A DNA stretch of 64,000 bases from Verrucomicrobiales bacterium (GTDB lineage Bacteria; Verrucomicrobiota; Verrucomicrobiia; Methylacidiphilales; JAAUTS01), in the NCBI GenBank assembly GCA_031256975.1, contig JAIRPN010000010.1, positions 62,001 to 126,000 of the forward strand, in the 5' to 3' direction. The position numbers and the translations under genes were made by a program. The notes below the pieces were generated by a model that worked only from the letters and a program-made list of their open reading frames with translations, was not told the DNA's origin and searched no databases. Within the stretch, counting starts at the first letter, position 1; every line of letters begins with the position of its first letter. Below are positions 54,302-63,407 of the stretch, piece by piece.

Positions 54302-54679
54302 GTGAGTAACCCGAAAATCATAGCTTATTTGAAACCGTGGTGCGGCTGGAGCAAAGGCGTGCGCGCTGTACTGCAAAAATACAATCTGGAATATGAAGAC
54401 CGGGATATTATCAATGATCCCGTCCAGCGTGCCGAGATGGTGGCAAAAAGCGGGCAGGAGCTTTCTCCCTGTGTGGAAGTGAACGGCAGGATGCTTGCCG
54501 ACATCAGTGGCGAGGAACTAGAAGCCTGGATGTTGCAGAATGGCGTGGTGAGCACCACCGATGCCAAGCTTGATGTGCCGATCGACCGCGGTTGCTCCGA
54601 CGAGGAACATGCGGCCCAGGCCGAGCAGATGTTCAGTGTCAATTTTATTGGTAGCAAGCGATCCGACTCGAAACCGTGA
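54302..54679 (+). CDS. Glutaredoxin-like protein with monothiol CGWS site
   Basis: A 125-residue protein starting at GTG 54302, with AAGGAAAG upstream. The first 85 residues are a glutaredoxin (KIIAYLKPWCGWSKGVRAVL; ELSPCVEVNGRMLADISG). The active site CGWS has one cysteine, as in monothiol CGFS glutaredoxins that carry Fe-S clusters, though the motif is not identical. A C-terminal extension of about 40 residues with Cys98 is unusual. The stop overlaps the next start (TGATG). Confidence 0.85.
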   Translation: MSNPKIIAYLKPWCGWSKGVRAVLQKYNLEYEDRDIINDPVQRAEMVAKSGQELSPCVEVNGRMLADISGEELEAWMLQNGVVSTTDAKLDVPIDRGCSDEEHAAQAEQMFSVNFIGSKRSDSKP

Positions 54680-55527
54680 TGTTTGACCAAATTCAAAAGC
54701 GGGCACTGGAATCGCTTTTGGCGGAAGATGATCCCAAAACGAAACAACTGGTCGTCGACCAGTTGTGCGCCAATCCGGCGGAAAAGTATCAATCTGTCAT
54801 GCAGGAGTTTTCCCGCTCGGCCAATGACCGGGTGAGGGAATGCGCCTTGGAGATTTTGTCGCGCTGGGGTTGTGGTACTTCCCGCATGGAATTGTTTTTG
54901 CGTGCGATTCGTCAAAACCCGTGGGAATCCTGGGAAGACTTGGAACGATTCAGCTGGGATTTGTGCGAGTTTGAACGGGGGCGTTTTGACAAAAAAACTT
55001 ACAGCACTTGTCTGGACGAATGGGCGGCACGGGTCCAACGGATTGTCCCGGCCGATGCGAACGCCACCCGGCGGATTTTGGCCTTGCGCCAAGTGCTCGG
55101 CCAGGAAGAGGGATTTCGCGGCAACGTGGACGATTATTACCATCCGGACAACAGTTATCTGGATACAGTCATTGATGACCGTCGCGGGTTGCCGCTAACC
55201 GTGACTTTGGTCTATGTTTTTGTTGGCCGGCGTTTGGGTTGGGATGTGTGCGGCATCGGGGTTCCCAGTCATTACATCGGTGGATTGGACCGGGTATTGT
55301 TTGACCCGTTCCACGGCGGGGTATTGATCGATGAGGCACAAACCCTGGCGCATTTCAAGATTCACAATCCGGAATGCGATTGCCTGCATTTATTCAAGTC
55401 CACGCCCTACGAAACGGCCAAGCGTATCATGGCTAATCTGCTCAAGGCCTATGCGCTGGTTGAGGATGAGGAACGTTGCAAGCGTATCAATCAGGCCCTG
55501 GAGGAATTGCTGGCGGCCCGCAAATAG
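54679..55527 (+). CDS. SirB1-family transglutaminase-like protein
   Basis: A 282-residue protein. The N-terminal 110 residues are helical. The transglutaminase-like core holds the YYHPDNSYLDTVIDDRRGLP signature near residue 155, then TLVYVFVGRRLGWDVCGIGV, PSHYIG and FDPFHGG. C-terminal helices resemble TPR-like units (YALVEDEERCKRINQALEEL). The family has no settled function. It is coupled to the glutaredoxin gene by a one-base overlap. Confidence 0.88.
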   Translation: MFDQIQKRALESLLAEDDPKTKQLVVDQLCANPAEKYQSVMQEFSRSANDRVRECALEILSRWGCGTSRMELFLRAIRQNPWESWEDLERFSWDLCEFERGRFDKKTYSTCLDEWAARVQRIVPADANATRRILALRQVLGQEEGFRGNVDDYYHPDNSYLDTVIDDRRGLPLTVTLVYVFVGRRLGWDVCGIGVPSHYIGGLDRVLFDPFHGGVLIDEAQTLAHFKIHNPECDCLHLFKSTPYETAKRIMANLLKAYALVEDEERCKRINQALEELLAARK

Positions 55528-55635
55528 CGGAAATTCGCTAATCGCGGGATAAAACGCGTTATTGACACCCCGTGCTTTTTTCGGATTGATGCCCGTTAGG
55601 GAATCCATCTAATTTGATTCTGTCGAGTGTGGGGT

Positions 55636-56208
55636 ATGCAAAGTCAAAAAAACAGCCGGAAAAGACGCGCCGCAAGCTTGGTTGAATTCGCCCTGGTTTT
55701 TCCCATGTTTGTGGTGATGATCATGGCGACCCTGGATTTTGGGCGCTACATGTATATTCAATCGACCATGTCCCATGTGGTGCGGGCGGCCTTGCGTTAT
55801 GGTGTGACCGAGCAACAGCAGGTGGTGGTGACCGGCACGAAATCCACTACCCTTTCCGTAAGGCAATCCATCATTAACGCGGCCATTAGCGCCAATCCGG
55901 TCCCGCAGATGATTCCCGTCACGGCAGGGACCGGCAGTGCGTCTGGTAACGATACGTTTTATATAGACATCGCGGCACCGACCGGCACCAGTTGGTCCAA
56001 CGCGCAGATGAGCGTTTCCGCGACCAATACGCCATGGAAGACCTTGAGTTCTTCCTACATGCCGGTGCAGATTTCCGGCCAATTATTGCGCGTGACTTAC
56101 AATTACAATTTCAAGTTTGCGACTCCGTTGATAGGTTTTATTACCGGGGGGACCAATAATACCAAAACAGTATCGGTTCAGACCATTTACCAGGCGGAGG
56201 TTTATTGA
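55636..56208 (+). CDS. TadE-family pseudopilin-like protein
   Basis: A 190-residue protein with the TadE N-terminus: basic start (QSQKNSRKRRAASLVEFALV) running straight into a membrane helix, then GRYMYIQSTMSHVVRAALRY. The Glu of SLVEF matches the processed pilin-like motif. The C-terminal part is extracellular and Thr/Ser-rich. It is followed one base later by a second TadE-type gene and then the TadG-like gene. No tadA, tadB or tadC is in view. Confidence 0.88.
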   Translation: MQSQKNSRKRRAASLVEFALVFPMFVVMIMATLDFGRYMYIQSTMSHVVRAALRYGVTEQQQVVVTGTKSTTLSVRQSIINAAISANPVPQMIPVTAGTGSASGNDTFYIDIAAPTGTSWSNAQMSVSATNTPWKTLSSSYMPVQISGQLLRVTYNYNFKFATPLIGFITGGTNNTKTVSVQTIYQAEVY

Positions 56209-56883
56209 ATGAAAGCGGGGTCGAAAAAATCGAAAAAAGGCCAGTCGGTGGTCGAGTTTTCATTTATCGTCATCGCCCTGATGCTGCTGGTGATGGGGAC
56301 GATCGAGCTTGGAGGGGCCGCGTCATTGTCCCTGCGAATAGCCTCGGCAGTCTATGAGGCGGGGCGTATTATCAACACGGAAGCGCTTTGGCCGTCAGCC
56401 AGCAATACGACGGCGCAAAACTCAACTTTCCTGCAATCCGGCTTGTCCAGCAACATTTACCCCGCCGTCAAAAACATGATTTTGCCGGCGGATATCACCA
56501 ATAATGGCACGGTGATTTTTACTTACTTGACTCGTGTCGCGAAGGATACCAACGCCGCAAACGATCAGTTGCAACTGACCTATCAGTGGTATTTCTCGGG
56601 CAGTTCGGTCAGTACCTCGGCTCCTTCCAGTTACGTGGCTTCCAAGGTACCGTATTCAATGGTCGGCAGCGGCACCTCAGCCGTGAAAGTCGTGAATTCT
56701 TCCTTTTTCGACATGAATGCATTGCTTACAAGCCAGTCCACCGTGGTGGTCGAGATTTATCACAAAACCAATCCGCTGATGGCGAAATTCACCGGCATCC
56801 TGTCCCAAGCCCAGAAAACTTATTCAAGCAACAACACCCAAGTGACCTCGATGAATTACATTTACGATTTCGCTATCTATTAA
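56209..56883 (+). CDS. Second TadE/TadG-type pilus-associated protein
   Basis: A 224-residue protein with the same plan as the gene before it: a basic start (KAGSKKSKKGQSVVEFSFIV), one membrane helix (ALMLLVMGTIELGGAASL), and an Asn/Ser/Thr-rich outer domain ending in NYIYDFAIY. It probably serves as a minor pseudopilin in the same apparatus. Confidence 0.82.
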   Translation: MKAGSKKSKKGQSVVEFSFIVIALMLLVMGTIELGGAASLSLRIASAVYEAGRIINTEALWPSASNTTAQNSTFLQSGLSSNIYPAVKNMILPADITNNGTVIFTYLTRVAKDTNAANDQLQLTYQWYFSGSSVSTSAPSSYVASKVPYSMVGSGTSAVKVVNSSFFDMNALLTSQSTVVVEIYHKTNPLMAKFTGILSQAQKTYSSNNTQVTSMNYIYDFAIY

Positions 56884-56896
56884 TCCGAATTCAAGC

Positions 56897-59323
56897 ATGA
56901 ATCCACAACCCTCACGACGTAATAATCATAAAAAGCGCGGACAGATGCTGGTGTTGTTTTGCCTGATGATTCCAGTCTTTTTCGGCACGGCCGGATTGTC
57001 AATTGACAGCGGATTGACTTATAGGACCGCGGCCATGCTATCGCGCGGGGTTGATGCCACCGCGTTGCGCTTGGTGAATAATTACCAGCAAACGGTTGCC
57101 TTCCGGCAGGGGGTAGCCATGAATCTGATGCAGAAAAACGTACCGGAATTCATGAATGGGGCAAATGTCGGCACATGGAGCGATTCCAATGGCAACACCG
57201 GTTCAGGAGCCAATTACGGATCAACCGGTTCCCAGGGTGGTGAAACCATGTCGATTACTTCCAACGATACCATTCCGGCCGGATACCAGAATGCCGGAAA
57301 GCCAATGTCGTCACTTAACATGAAAACACGCATTGATACCGATACGGGGGTCATGACCGTGACGCTGATCGCGACCGTTACACACGAGAATTTTTTCATG
57401 CAGTTATTTGGTAAAAAGTTTCGTTATTTCCAATTCACCAATACCGCCACGGTCAACCGTTATCCGGCGGTGAATATCCTGATTCTGGACAATTCGGGCT
57501 CCATGTACACCAATGGCGGCTCCCAAGGTATCAAGGGGAGCGGCACCACGACGGGTGCGGCGATGCTGTTTATCAATGAATTTGACGAAACCCGTGATTA
57601 CCTGATGATCGTGACCTTTTCCTACCGCGCCCAAGTGTTATGGCCGACAGCGCCCACCTTCAAGGATTCGTACAATATCCCGTATTTTGCCCCGTCCCGT
57701 AACTTCATCAGCGGGTTTACGGCCAGTGATGGCACCAGTGTGCCCGGAGTGGAATCCGTGATTCAGCAGAAAATGGCTTTCGACGGCGCCACCGGCGGCA
57801 CGGAAGCCCTGCGTTATGCGGCGGAAAACGTGCAGAAATGGCTGGACAATAACATTTCTGGCGATGCCCAAAGCCTGATGCGTATCAATTACGTGTTCAT
57901 GACCGACGGCCAGTTCAACACCACTCGTGGTTATCTGGCCGGACCGGGCTTTGGTTTTCCCATTACCTCAAGTGGCAATACCAGCGGCGCCACCCCGACA
58001 ACGGTATCCCGTCTTTCGGTGCATAATACGTTCCATGATTATGCTCCTCTGGTTGGCGACTGCATCGGAACCAGCGAAGGCGTCAGCACTTGGGCTGGCA
58101 GTTCGTTTACTTACGACAAGTTGTTCGGCAGTTATTTTGCCGGATCGGGCGGCAGTCCGGCAGGAAACGCGGTGGATGCCGCCGCAGCCAAGATGCCGGG
58201 GATCAATACCCTGTATGGTTTTGCCTCGGGCGCGGCACTGACCGTCAGTACTTCACCCAAGTCGTGGATTCCGACCTATGCGAGTGCCTCGCCGACTACC
58301 GCCACCACTAATTCATTGTGGCAAACGGTGTTGCTGGCGCCAAAGGTTTCCACTTATAAGAGCGGCACCTTTTACCAGCCGATGAGTCTCTACACCTCAA
58401 GCACAACAGTTAGCGGCACCTATGCGGGGTATGAGCAATCGAAGTGGAACAGTAATTTCCGTCGCATGGGCTTCCCGACGCAAATTGTTGATCCGATCCA
58501 GAATCCGGCACGCGGGACCAATTTTTATGCTTCAAATACCACGGGTTGGTTGGCCACCACTTCCGGCAGTCTGCCCGGTACCATTACGCGCTATGGTCAA
58601 AGTTATGTTTGGTTGCCGCAAGAGTATTATACCAATTATCAAACCTATAACAGCAACAGCCTTATTTCTTCCAATACCAACTGTCTCACCTTGTCCGACA
58701 CGGCCATAGACGCTTTTCCTGGTGGATCGATTTTCTTTAATCATGCGGGCACCGGCAATACTTCCGCCAGTTACTACGCGGCTCCCTACGGCTTGAGCTC
58801 GGCCAATTTCCCGTGGCTGATCTGGCTTAACAGCAGCAGCGTGGCGGAATCCCGCACCGTGCGGGTGACGGATTATTATCCCGACTATACATTTATCGGG
58901 GATGCCACCACCAGGAATAGCAGTCCGAATGCCACCAACGTGACCGACACCAGCCGTTGGTCGTTCAAACAGGGCAAGTGGATTTCCTCGAACTCCACCA
59001 CGGAAACTTCCGAGGCATACTGGATGGCGCAGGCGCAGGCTTATATTTTGCGGCATAAGGATGCCACGGCTAATTCCGGCATGGATGTGCATGGCAATTC
59101 GACCGGCAAACCATCCGGGCAAAATGCCACGTTCTACATTGTCAAATATGGCTCGGCGGATAGCACCTACGACACCTATCTGAAGGACATGTCCAATTGT
59201 GTGGACTCGCAATATTACGACAGTACCCAAAATGTCGGGCAATTCTATAACGCATCCCAAGGCTCCTTGCAGCAGACCTTCCAGCAGATTGCCCAACAGA
59301 TCGCGGTGCGTATCTCCAAATAA
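56897..59323 (+). CDS. TadG-like protein with von Willebrand factor A domain
   Basis: An 808-residue protein. The N-terminus has the TadG layout (KRGQMLVLFCLMIPVFFG helix, then GLSIDSGLTYRTAAMLSRG). A vWA domain follows with the MIDAS motif LILDNSGSM at about residue 195 and later ATGGTEALRYA and YVFMTDGQFNTT. The remaining 450 residues are Ser/Thr/Tyr-rich and carry only one copy of the window-wide motif (about 58406). It is probably a surface adhesin of a Tad-type system. Confidence 0.85.
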   Translation: MNPQPSRRNNHKKRGQMLVLFCLMIPVFFGTAGLSIDSGLTYRTAAMLSRGVDATALRLVNNYQQTVAFRQGVAMNLMQKNVPEFMNGANVGTWSDSNGNTGSGANYGSTGSQGGETMSITSNDTIPAGYQNAGKPMSSLNMKTRIDTDTGVMTVTLIATVTHENFFMQLFGKKFRYFQFTNTATVNRYPAVNILILDNSGSMYTNGGSQGIKGSGTTTGAAMLFINEFDETRDYLMIVTFSYRAQVLWPTAPTFKDSYNIPYFAPSRNFISGFTASDGTSVPGVESVIQQKMAFDGATGGTEALRYAAENVQKWLDNNISGDAQSLMRINYVFMTDGQFNTTRGYLAGPGFGFPITSSGNTSGATPTTVSRLSVHNTFHDYAPLVGDCIGTSEGVSTWAGSSFTYDKLFGSYFAGSGGSPAGNAVDAAAAKMPGINTLYGFASGAALTVSTSPKSWIPTYASASPTTATTNSLWQTVLLAPKVSTYKSGTFYQPMSLYTSSTTVSGTYAGYEQSKWNSNFRRMGFPTQIVDPIQNPARGTNFYASNTTGWLATTSGSLPGTITRYGQSYVWLPQEYYTNYQTYNSNSLISSNTNCLTLSDTAIDAFPGGSIFFNHAGTGNTSASYYAAPYGLSSANFPWLIWLNSSSVAESRTVRVTDYYPDYTFIGDATTRNSSPNATNVTDTSRWSFKQGKWISSNSTTETSEAYWMAQAQAYILRHKDATANSGMDVHGNSTGKPSGQNATFYIVKYGSADSTYDTYLKDMSNCVDSQYYDSTQNVGQFYNASQGSLQQTFQQIAQQIAVRISK

Positions 59324-59543
59324 GCCTTGGTTTAGCTGCCATTCCGGCATGCAAATACATGGAATATGCATCGCATATTTTATAAATATACATACTTATA
59401 TTTAACGAATATGCACCCTATATTTAATCAATATAGGATGCATATTATTAGTAAATGCGTGGCAGAAAGATTCAATATGCCATGAATATGCTACATATAT
59501 TCGCAGCATATGGAGGATATATGCGGACAGTTAAAGAGGGAGA
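59324..59543. repeat. AT-rich region with reiterated ATATGC/GCATAT hexamers
   Basis: About 220 bases, far more AT-rich than the surroundings. ATATGC or its complement occurs about nine times. A 17-bp hairpin with one mismatch lies at 59408-59446 (arms start AATATGCACCCTATATT, loop TAATC). No gene seen. It separates the TadG-like gene from the convergent DUF192 gene. Confidence 0.7.
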
Positions 59544-60005
59544 TTAGGGCTTGGTGGTGATGCCGTTTATCTGCATTCCCGGGGTGATGCCATGCTTGGC
59601 AAACCAGCCTTGGTTGACTTCCAGGGCGTAGGAGACGTTGGCACCGTAGGAGCTGATGGGGGTTTCGTCGTAGGGAAACATGTCGTGGAGTTCCAGGATG
59701 CGGCCATTGGCGTCGAGGTAGGCGATGGACAGGGGAATCCTGGTATTGTGCATCCAGAAGTTGGCCCGTCGCGGTTGGCCGAAGACAAACAGCATGCCGT
59801 TGTCGGCGGGCAGGGCATCGCGAAACATCAAACCGCGTTCCATGCTTTCCGGGGTGTCGGCAATTTCAACATTAAGGGTTGCCTGTTCGATGCTCAGCAG
59901 GGTGGTCTGGAGTCCGGGCGCGGGTTTGTCCTGATGGCAGGCGGTCATCAGGGGTGCCAGCAGCAAGAACAGGGAGAGGCGGAGTAAGAATTGTAGGCGT
60001 TTCAC
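59544..60005 (-). CDS. DUF192-family lipoprotein
   Basis: A 153-residue lipoprotein with lipobox (APLMTAC) near residue 23. The DUF192 domain is clear: LNVEIADTPESMERGLMFRD, NGMLFVFGQPRRANFWMHNT and IPLSIAYLDANGRI. The family is widespread with unknown function, possibly sugar or ligand binding. Confidence 0.92.
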   Translation of the reverse strand: MKRLQFLLRLSLFLLLAPLMTACHQDKPAPGLQTTLLSIEQATLNVEIADTPESMERGLMFRDALPADNGMLFVFGQPRRANFWMHNTRIPLSIAYLDANGRILELHDMFPYDETPISSYGANVSYALEVNQGWFAKHGITPGMQINGITTKP

Positions 60006-60032
60006 TTTTGTGGTTTAATCCTTAGCTCATTC

Positions 60033-61313
60033 ATGTTTGAAATCAAGGAAAGACAAAAGATGGTGGAACGGGCGCTGCTCGTCGCCATGTACACCAATAC
60101 CGAGGAAAAGGAAGAAACCGAAAGCCTGCTGGAGGAGCTTGCCGAGCTGACCACCACGCTGGGCATCCCGATCATGGACCAGATGACGGTGTTTGTCCGC
60201 CAGCCGCAGGCCAAGCTGTTCGCGGGAAGCGGCAAGGCGGAGGCGATTTGCAAGCACGCCGCGGCGATCAAGGCGGATGTGATTATTTTCGATAACTACC
60301 TGACTCCCGCGCAACAGCGCAACTGGGAGGAACTGGCCAATATCACGGTGATCGACCGGCAGGAGGTCATCCTCGACATCTTCGGCAAGCGGGCCCGCAC
60401 CCGCGAAGCGCAATTGCAGGTGCAACTGGCGCGAATGGAATATTCGCTGCCGCGCCTGACCGGTGCCTGGAGCCACTTCGGCCAGCAGGCGGGCGGCATC
60501 GGCGGCAAGGGCGAGGGTGAAACGCAGTTGGAAATTGACCGCCGCATCATGCGGTCGCAAATCGACCGCGTGAAACGGGACTTGGCGGAGGTGCACAAGC
60601 GCCGCGCCACCCAGCGCAAGGAACGCAAGCGCGTCCCGGTGCCGAACGCGGCAATTGTCGGTTACACCAATGCGGGCAAATCCTCGCTGCTGAAACGGAT
60701 GACCGGAGCCGACGTGCTGGTGGAGGACAAGCTGTTCGCCACGCTTGACACCACCACCCGCCGCGTGGCGTTGCCGAACAACCAGCCCTTGCTGCTGACC
60801 GATACTGTCGGGTTTGTGCGCAAATTGCCGCACCGCTTGGTCGAGGCGTTCAAGGCCACGCTGGAGGAGTCGGTGTTGTCGGATTTCCTGATCCACGTCC
60901 TCGATTGCAGTCACCCGCACGTGGAACAATTTTACAAGACCACCCTTGAGGTGTTGCAGGAACTGGGGGCCGAGCAAAAACGCACCATTACCGTGTTGAA
61001 CAAGGTCGACAAGCTCCACGACGGGGCGCAACGCAAGGCGCTGACGGTGAAATTTCCCGACGCGGTGTTCATCTCGGTGAAGACCGGCGAGGGGATTGAG
61101 GAATTGCTGCACCACATGGCGGGGCTGGTGGCGGACAACACGCAGATGACGGAGTTGTTGATCCCGCAATCCGAGGCGGGGCTAATCGCCAAGCTGCACC
61201 GCAACGCCAAGGTGTTGTCGACCGAGTATGTGGACAACAACGTGAAATTGCATGTGCTGCTGTCGAACCGGTTGTTGCAGGAATATGAACGCTTCGCTGA
61301 AAAGCAGGGATAA
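60033..61313 (+). CDS. hflX: GTPase HflX
   Basis: A 426-residue ribosome-associated GTPase that splits stalled ribosomes. The N-terminal HflX domain (LTTTLGIPIMDQMTVF, FDNYLTPAQQRNWEEL) is followed by helical GGKGEGETQLEIDRRIMRSQ and the G domain: GYTNAGKSS (G1), DTVGFVRKLPH (G3), NKVDKL (G4). It shares the short divergent region with the DUF192 gene. No window-wide motif copies occur in it. Confidence 0.96.
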   Translation: MFEIKERQKMVERALLVAMYTNTEEKEETESLLEELAELTTTLGIPIMDQMTVFVRQPQAKLFAGSGKAEAICKHAAAIKADVIIFDNYLTPAQQRNWEELANITVIDRQEVILDIFGKRARTREAQLQVQLARMEYSLPRLTGAWSHFGQQAGGIGGKGEGETQLEIDRRIMRSQIDRVKRDLAEVHKRRATQRKERKRVPVPNAAIVGYTNAGKSSLLKRMTGADVLVEDKLFATLDTTTRRVALPNNQPLLLTDTVGFVRKLPHRLVEAFKATLEESVLSDFLIHVLDCSHPHVEQFYKTTLEVLQELGAEQKRTITVLNKVDKLHDGAQRKALTVKFPDAVFISVKTGEGIEELLHHMAGLVADNTQMTELLIPQSEAGLIAKLHRNAKVLSTEYVDNNVKLHVLLSNRLLQEYERFAEKQG

Positions 61314-61370
61314 AATTTCCCATCCGTGAAGAACACAAAACGCTAAAACACCCCGTCGGCTACGCCGCCA

Positions 61371-61387
61371 CCCCTCTGCGAGAGGGG
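61371..61387. repeat. Short CCCCTCT/AGAGGGG palindrome between convergent genes
   Basis: A 7-bp perfect stem with loop GCG, preceded by CCCCGTCGGCTACGCCGCCA. This type of element is common between genes in many genomes and may act as a REP-like repeat or bidirectional terminator. Confidence 0.5.
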
Positions 61388-61400
61388 AATTGATTCCGGC

Positions 61401-61964
61401 TTATTCGGTTTTGATATTTGCCAGCAAGTAACTCACCGAGGTCTCGCCGTATTTGACGGTTTTTTGCACGGTCAGATTCTCCAATGCTGAAGTCCACTGG
61501 TTCCGGCTGTCGTGTTCCCAGACCAGGATGCCGTCTGCCGCCAGCAACGGGGCGATGATGCAGATGATTTCGTGGTTGGCAAGGTCGCACTTTTCCTTGG
61601 CGTAGGGCGGGTCGGCCAGAATGATGTCGTAGCTGTTCTTGCAGGCGGGAACGAAGCTGCCGACGTCCTGTTTGACCACGCTACCGGCCAATTTGCAATA
61701 GGCCAGGTTTTCCTCGATGGTTTTGCAATAGTGCGCCTTGGATTCAACAAAGGTGGCGCTCAGGGAGCCGCGGCTGAGCGCTTCGATGCCCAGCGAACCG
61801 CTGCCTGCGTAGAGATCAAGTACCCGTGCGCCGGGCACACGCATGCCCAGGCTGGAGAAAATGGCCTGTTTGATGCGGTCCTGGGTGGGGCGGGAATGGA
61901 ATTGCGGCGGGGTCTTGATGAACAGACCGCCTGCGGAACCGGTGGTAACTCGGATACGGGACAT
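61401..61964 (-). CDS. rsmD: 16S rRNA (guanine966-N2)-methyltransferase RsmD
   Basis: A 187-residue SAM-dependent methyltransferase. It has the RsmD N-terminus (TRDRIKQAIFSSLG type, here PTQDRIKQAIFSSLGM), the SAM site VLDLYAGSGSLGIEALSRG and the catalytic ILADPPYAK. It converges on hflX and acts on the small ribosomal subunit. Confidence 0.94.
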   Translation of the reverse strand: MSRIRVTTGSAGGLFIKTPPQFHSRPTQDRIKQAIFSSLGMRVPGARVLDLYAGSGSLGIEALSRGSLSATFVESKAHYCKTIEENLAYCKLAGSVVKQDVGSFVPACKNSYDIILADPPYAKEKCDLANHEIICIIAPLLAADGILVWEHDSRNQWTSALENLTVQKTVKYGETSVSYLLANIKTE

Positions 61965-62170
61965 GGAAGAACATAGTGTAAAGGGTTGGCTGCGATACTT
62001 AAACCATTAATTTCCAAGTTGTTCCATCATCCGGGAAGGAATTAGATGATAATCAGGATGCTTGTATCCGGCTCGTCGCAGGGGGGCGGCGGGATGAGAG
62101 ATGGGTTACAATGGGGCATTGCAGAGTTTCCGTGAGGAGTTGGAGGGTTCTCACATGCGCGGACGAGAGT

Positions 62171-63337
62171 TTAGCGTGTGGTATTGCCGCTGAGTAATTC
62201 GGACAGCAGGTAATCGGTGCCGATGTGTTTGCCGTACATTTTCAATGCGTAGCCGTCGGTCATGCCAGCAATATAATCGCAAACGGCGCGGGAGGTGCCC
62301 TCTTTCTTGATGCGCAGGGCGGCCTGATGACCGATCAGGTGCGGGTGTTTGTGGTAGAATTCGAACAGGTGCTGCAGCACTTTGCAGGCGCGTTGGTTGA
62401 CGCGGCTGACATTGGGGTGGTAGTAGAAGTGCTCGAGCAGGAAGTCGCGCAGGTTCTGGATGTTGGCGCGGGTGGTCAGCGAGAATCCGATCAGGCGCTG
62501 GGGATATTTGCGCGCCTCGTTGGCGCTCTTGATGCCGGAGTGCTCGATGTTGACGGCGGACTGCTGGCAAAGGTCCTCGACTAGGTGGTCGATGAGGCAG
62601 CGGATGATGTAACGGCGGCGGCGGGTGAATTCCAGCTTGGAGTAACGCTGGTTGACGTGTTCCTCCAGCATGCTCCACAGGGCGATGTCCTTGAGTTCCT
62701 CGGGGGCGATGAGGCAGTGTTCGAGGGCGTCGTCGAGGTCATTGCAGGAGTAGGCGATTTCGTCCGCGCTGTCGGCAACCTGCGCCTCGAGGCTGGGCTG
62801 GGCGTTGTTGGTGAATTCGCCGGTGAAGTGCTTGGACAGGCCTTCGCGGGTTTCCCAAGTGAGGTTGATGCCATTGAATTCGGGGTATTTCATTTCCAGT
62901 TCGTCAACCACGCGCAGGCTTTGGCGGTTGTGCTCGAAACCGCCGTGGTCCTTCATCAACTGGTTAAGGGTGTGTTCGCCGGGATGGCCGAAGGGCGGAT
63001 GCCCGAGGTCGTGCGCCAGCGCGATGGCCTCGGCGAGATCCTCGTTCAGGCCGAGCGTGCGCGCGGTGGTGCGGGTGATCGAGGCGACCTCGATGGTATG
63101 GGTGAGGCGGGTGCGGAAGTGGTCTCCAGTGCCGTTGAGGACGACCTGGGTCTTGTATTCGAGACGGCGGAACGCGGAGCTGTGGATGATGCGGTCGCGG
63201 TCGCGCTGGTACTCCGAGCGGAACAGGTGGGAAGGCTCGGCATGCTGCCTGCCAAAGCTATCGGCGCTAAACTGGGAGTAGGGGGAGAGGAATTGCCGTT
63301 CTTTTTCCTCCCATTGTTGGCGTGTTTGCAGACCCAT
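62171..63337 (-). CDS. Deoxyguanosinetriphosphate triphosphohydrolase-like protein
   Basis: A 388-residue HD-domain dNTPase. Signatures are HSSAFRRLEYKTQV, TRLTHTIEVASI, ALAHDLGHPPFGHPGE (the HD motif) at about residues 108-123, and ADSADEIAYSCNDLDDAL. It hydrolyses dNTPs to deoxynucleoside and triphosphate, controlling nucleotide pools. No copies of the window-wide motif occur in it. Confidence 0.94.
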   Translation of the reverse strand: MGLQTRQQWEEKERQFLSPYSQFSADSFGRQHAEPSHLFRSEYQRDRDRIIHSSAFRRLEYKTQVVLNGTGDHFRTRLTHTIEVASITRTTARTLGLNEDLAEAIALAHDLGHPPFGHPGEHTLNQLMKDHGGFEHNRQSLRVVDELEMKYPEFNGINLTWETREGLSKHFTGEFTNNAQPSLEAQVADSADEIAYSCNDLDDALEHCLIAPEELKDIALWSMLEEHVNQRYSKLEFTRRRRYIIRCLIDHLVEDLCQQSAVNIEHSGIKSANEARKYPQRLIGFSLTTRANIQNLRDFLLEHFYYHPNVSRVNQRACKVLQHLFEFYHKHPHLIGHQAALRIKKEGTSRAVCDYIAGMTDGYALKMYGKHIGTDYLLSELLSGNTTR

Positions 63338-63407
63338 GCCGCCATGATGGAAGGCGGATGCCGAATGTAAAGAACGGGATGGAATCTCGCCGTGGATTTG
63401 TCGCGAT

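Noticed and set aside
62151..62678. Minus-strand frame overlapping the dGTPase gene in another frame
   Set aside because: Low-complexity Pro/Arg/His composition and complete overlap with the HD-domain gene.
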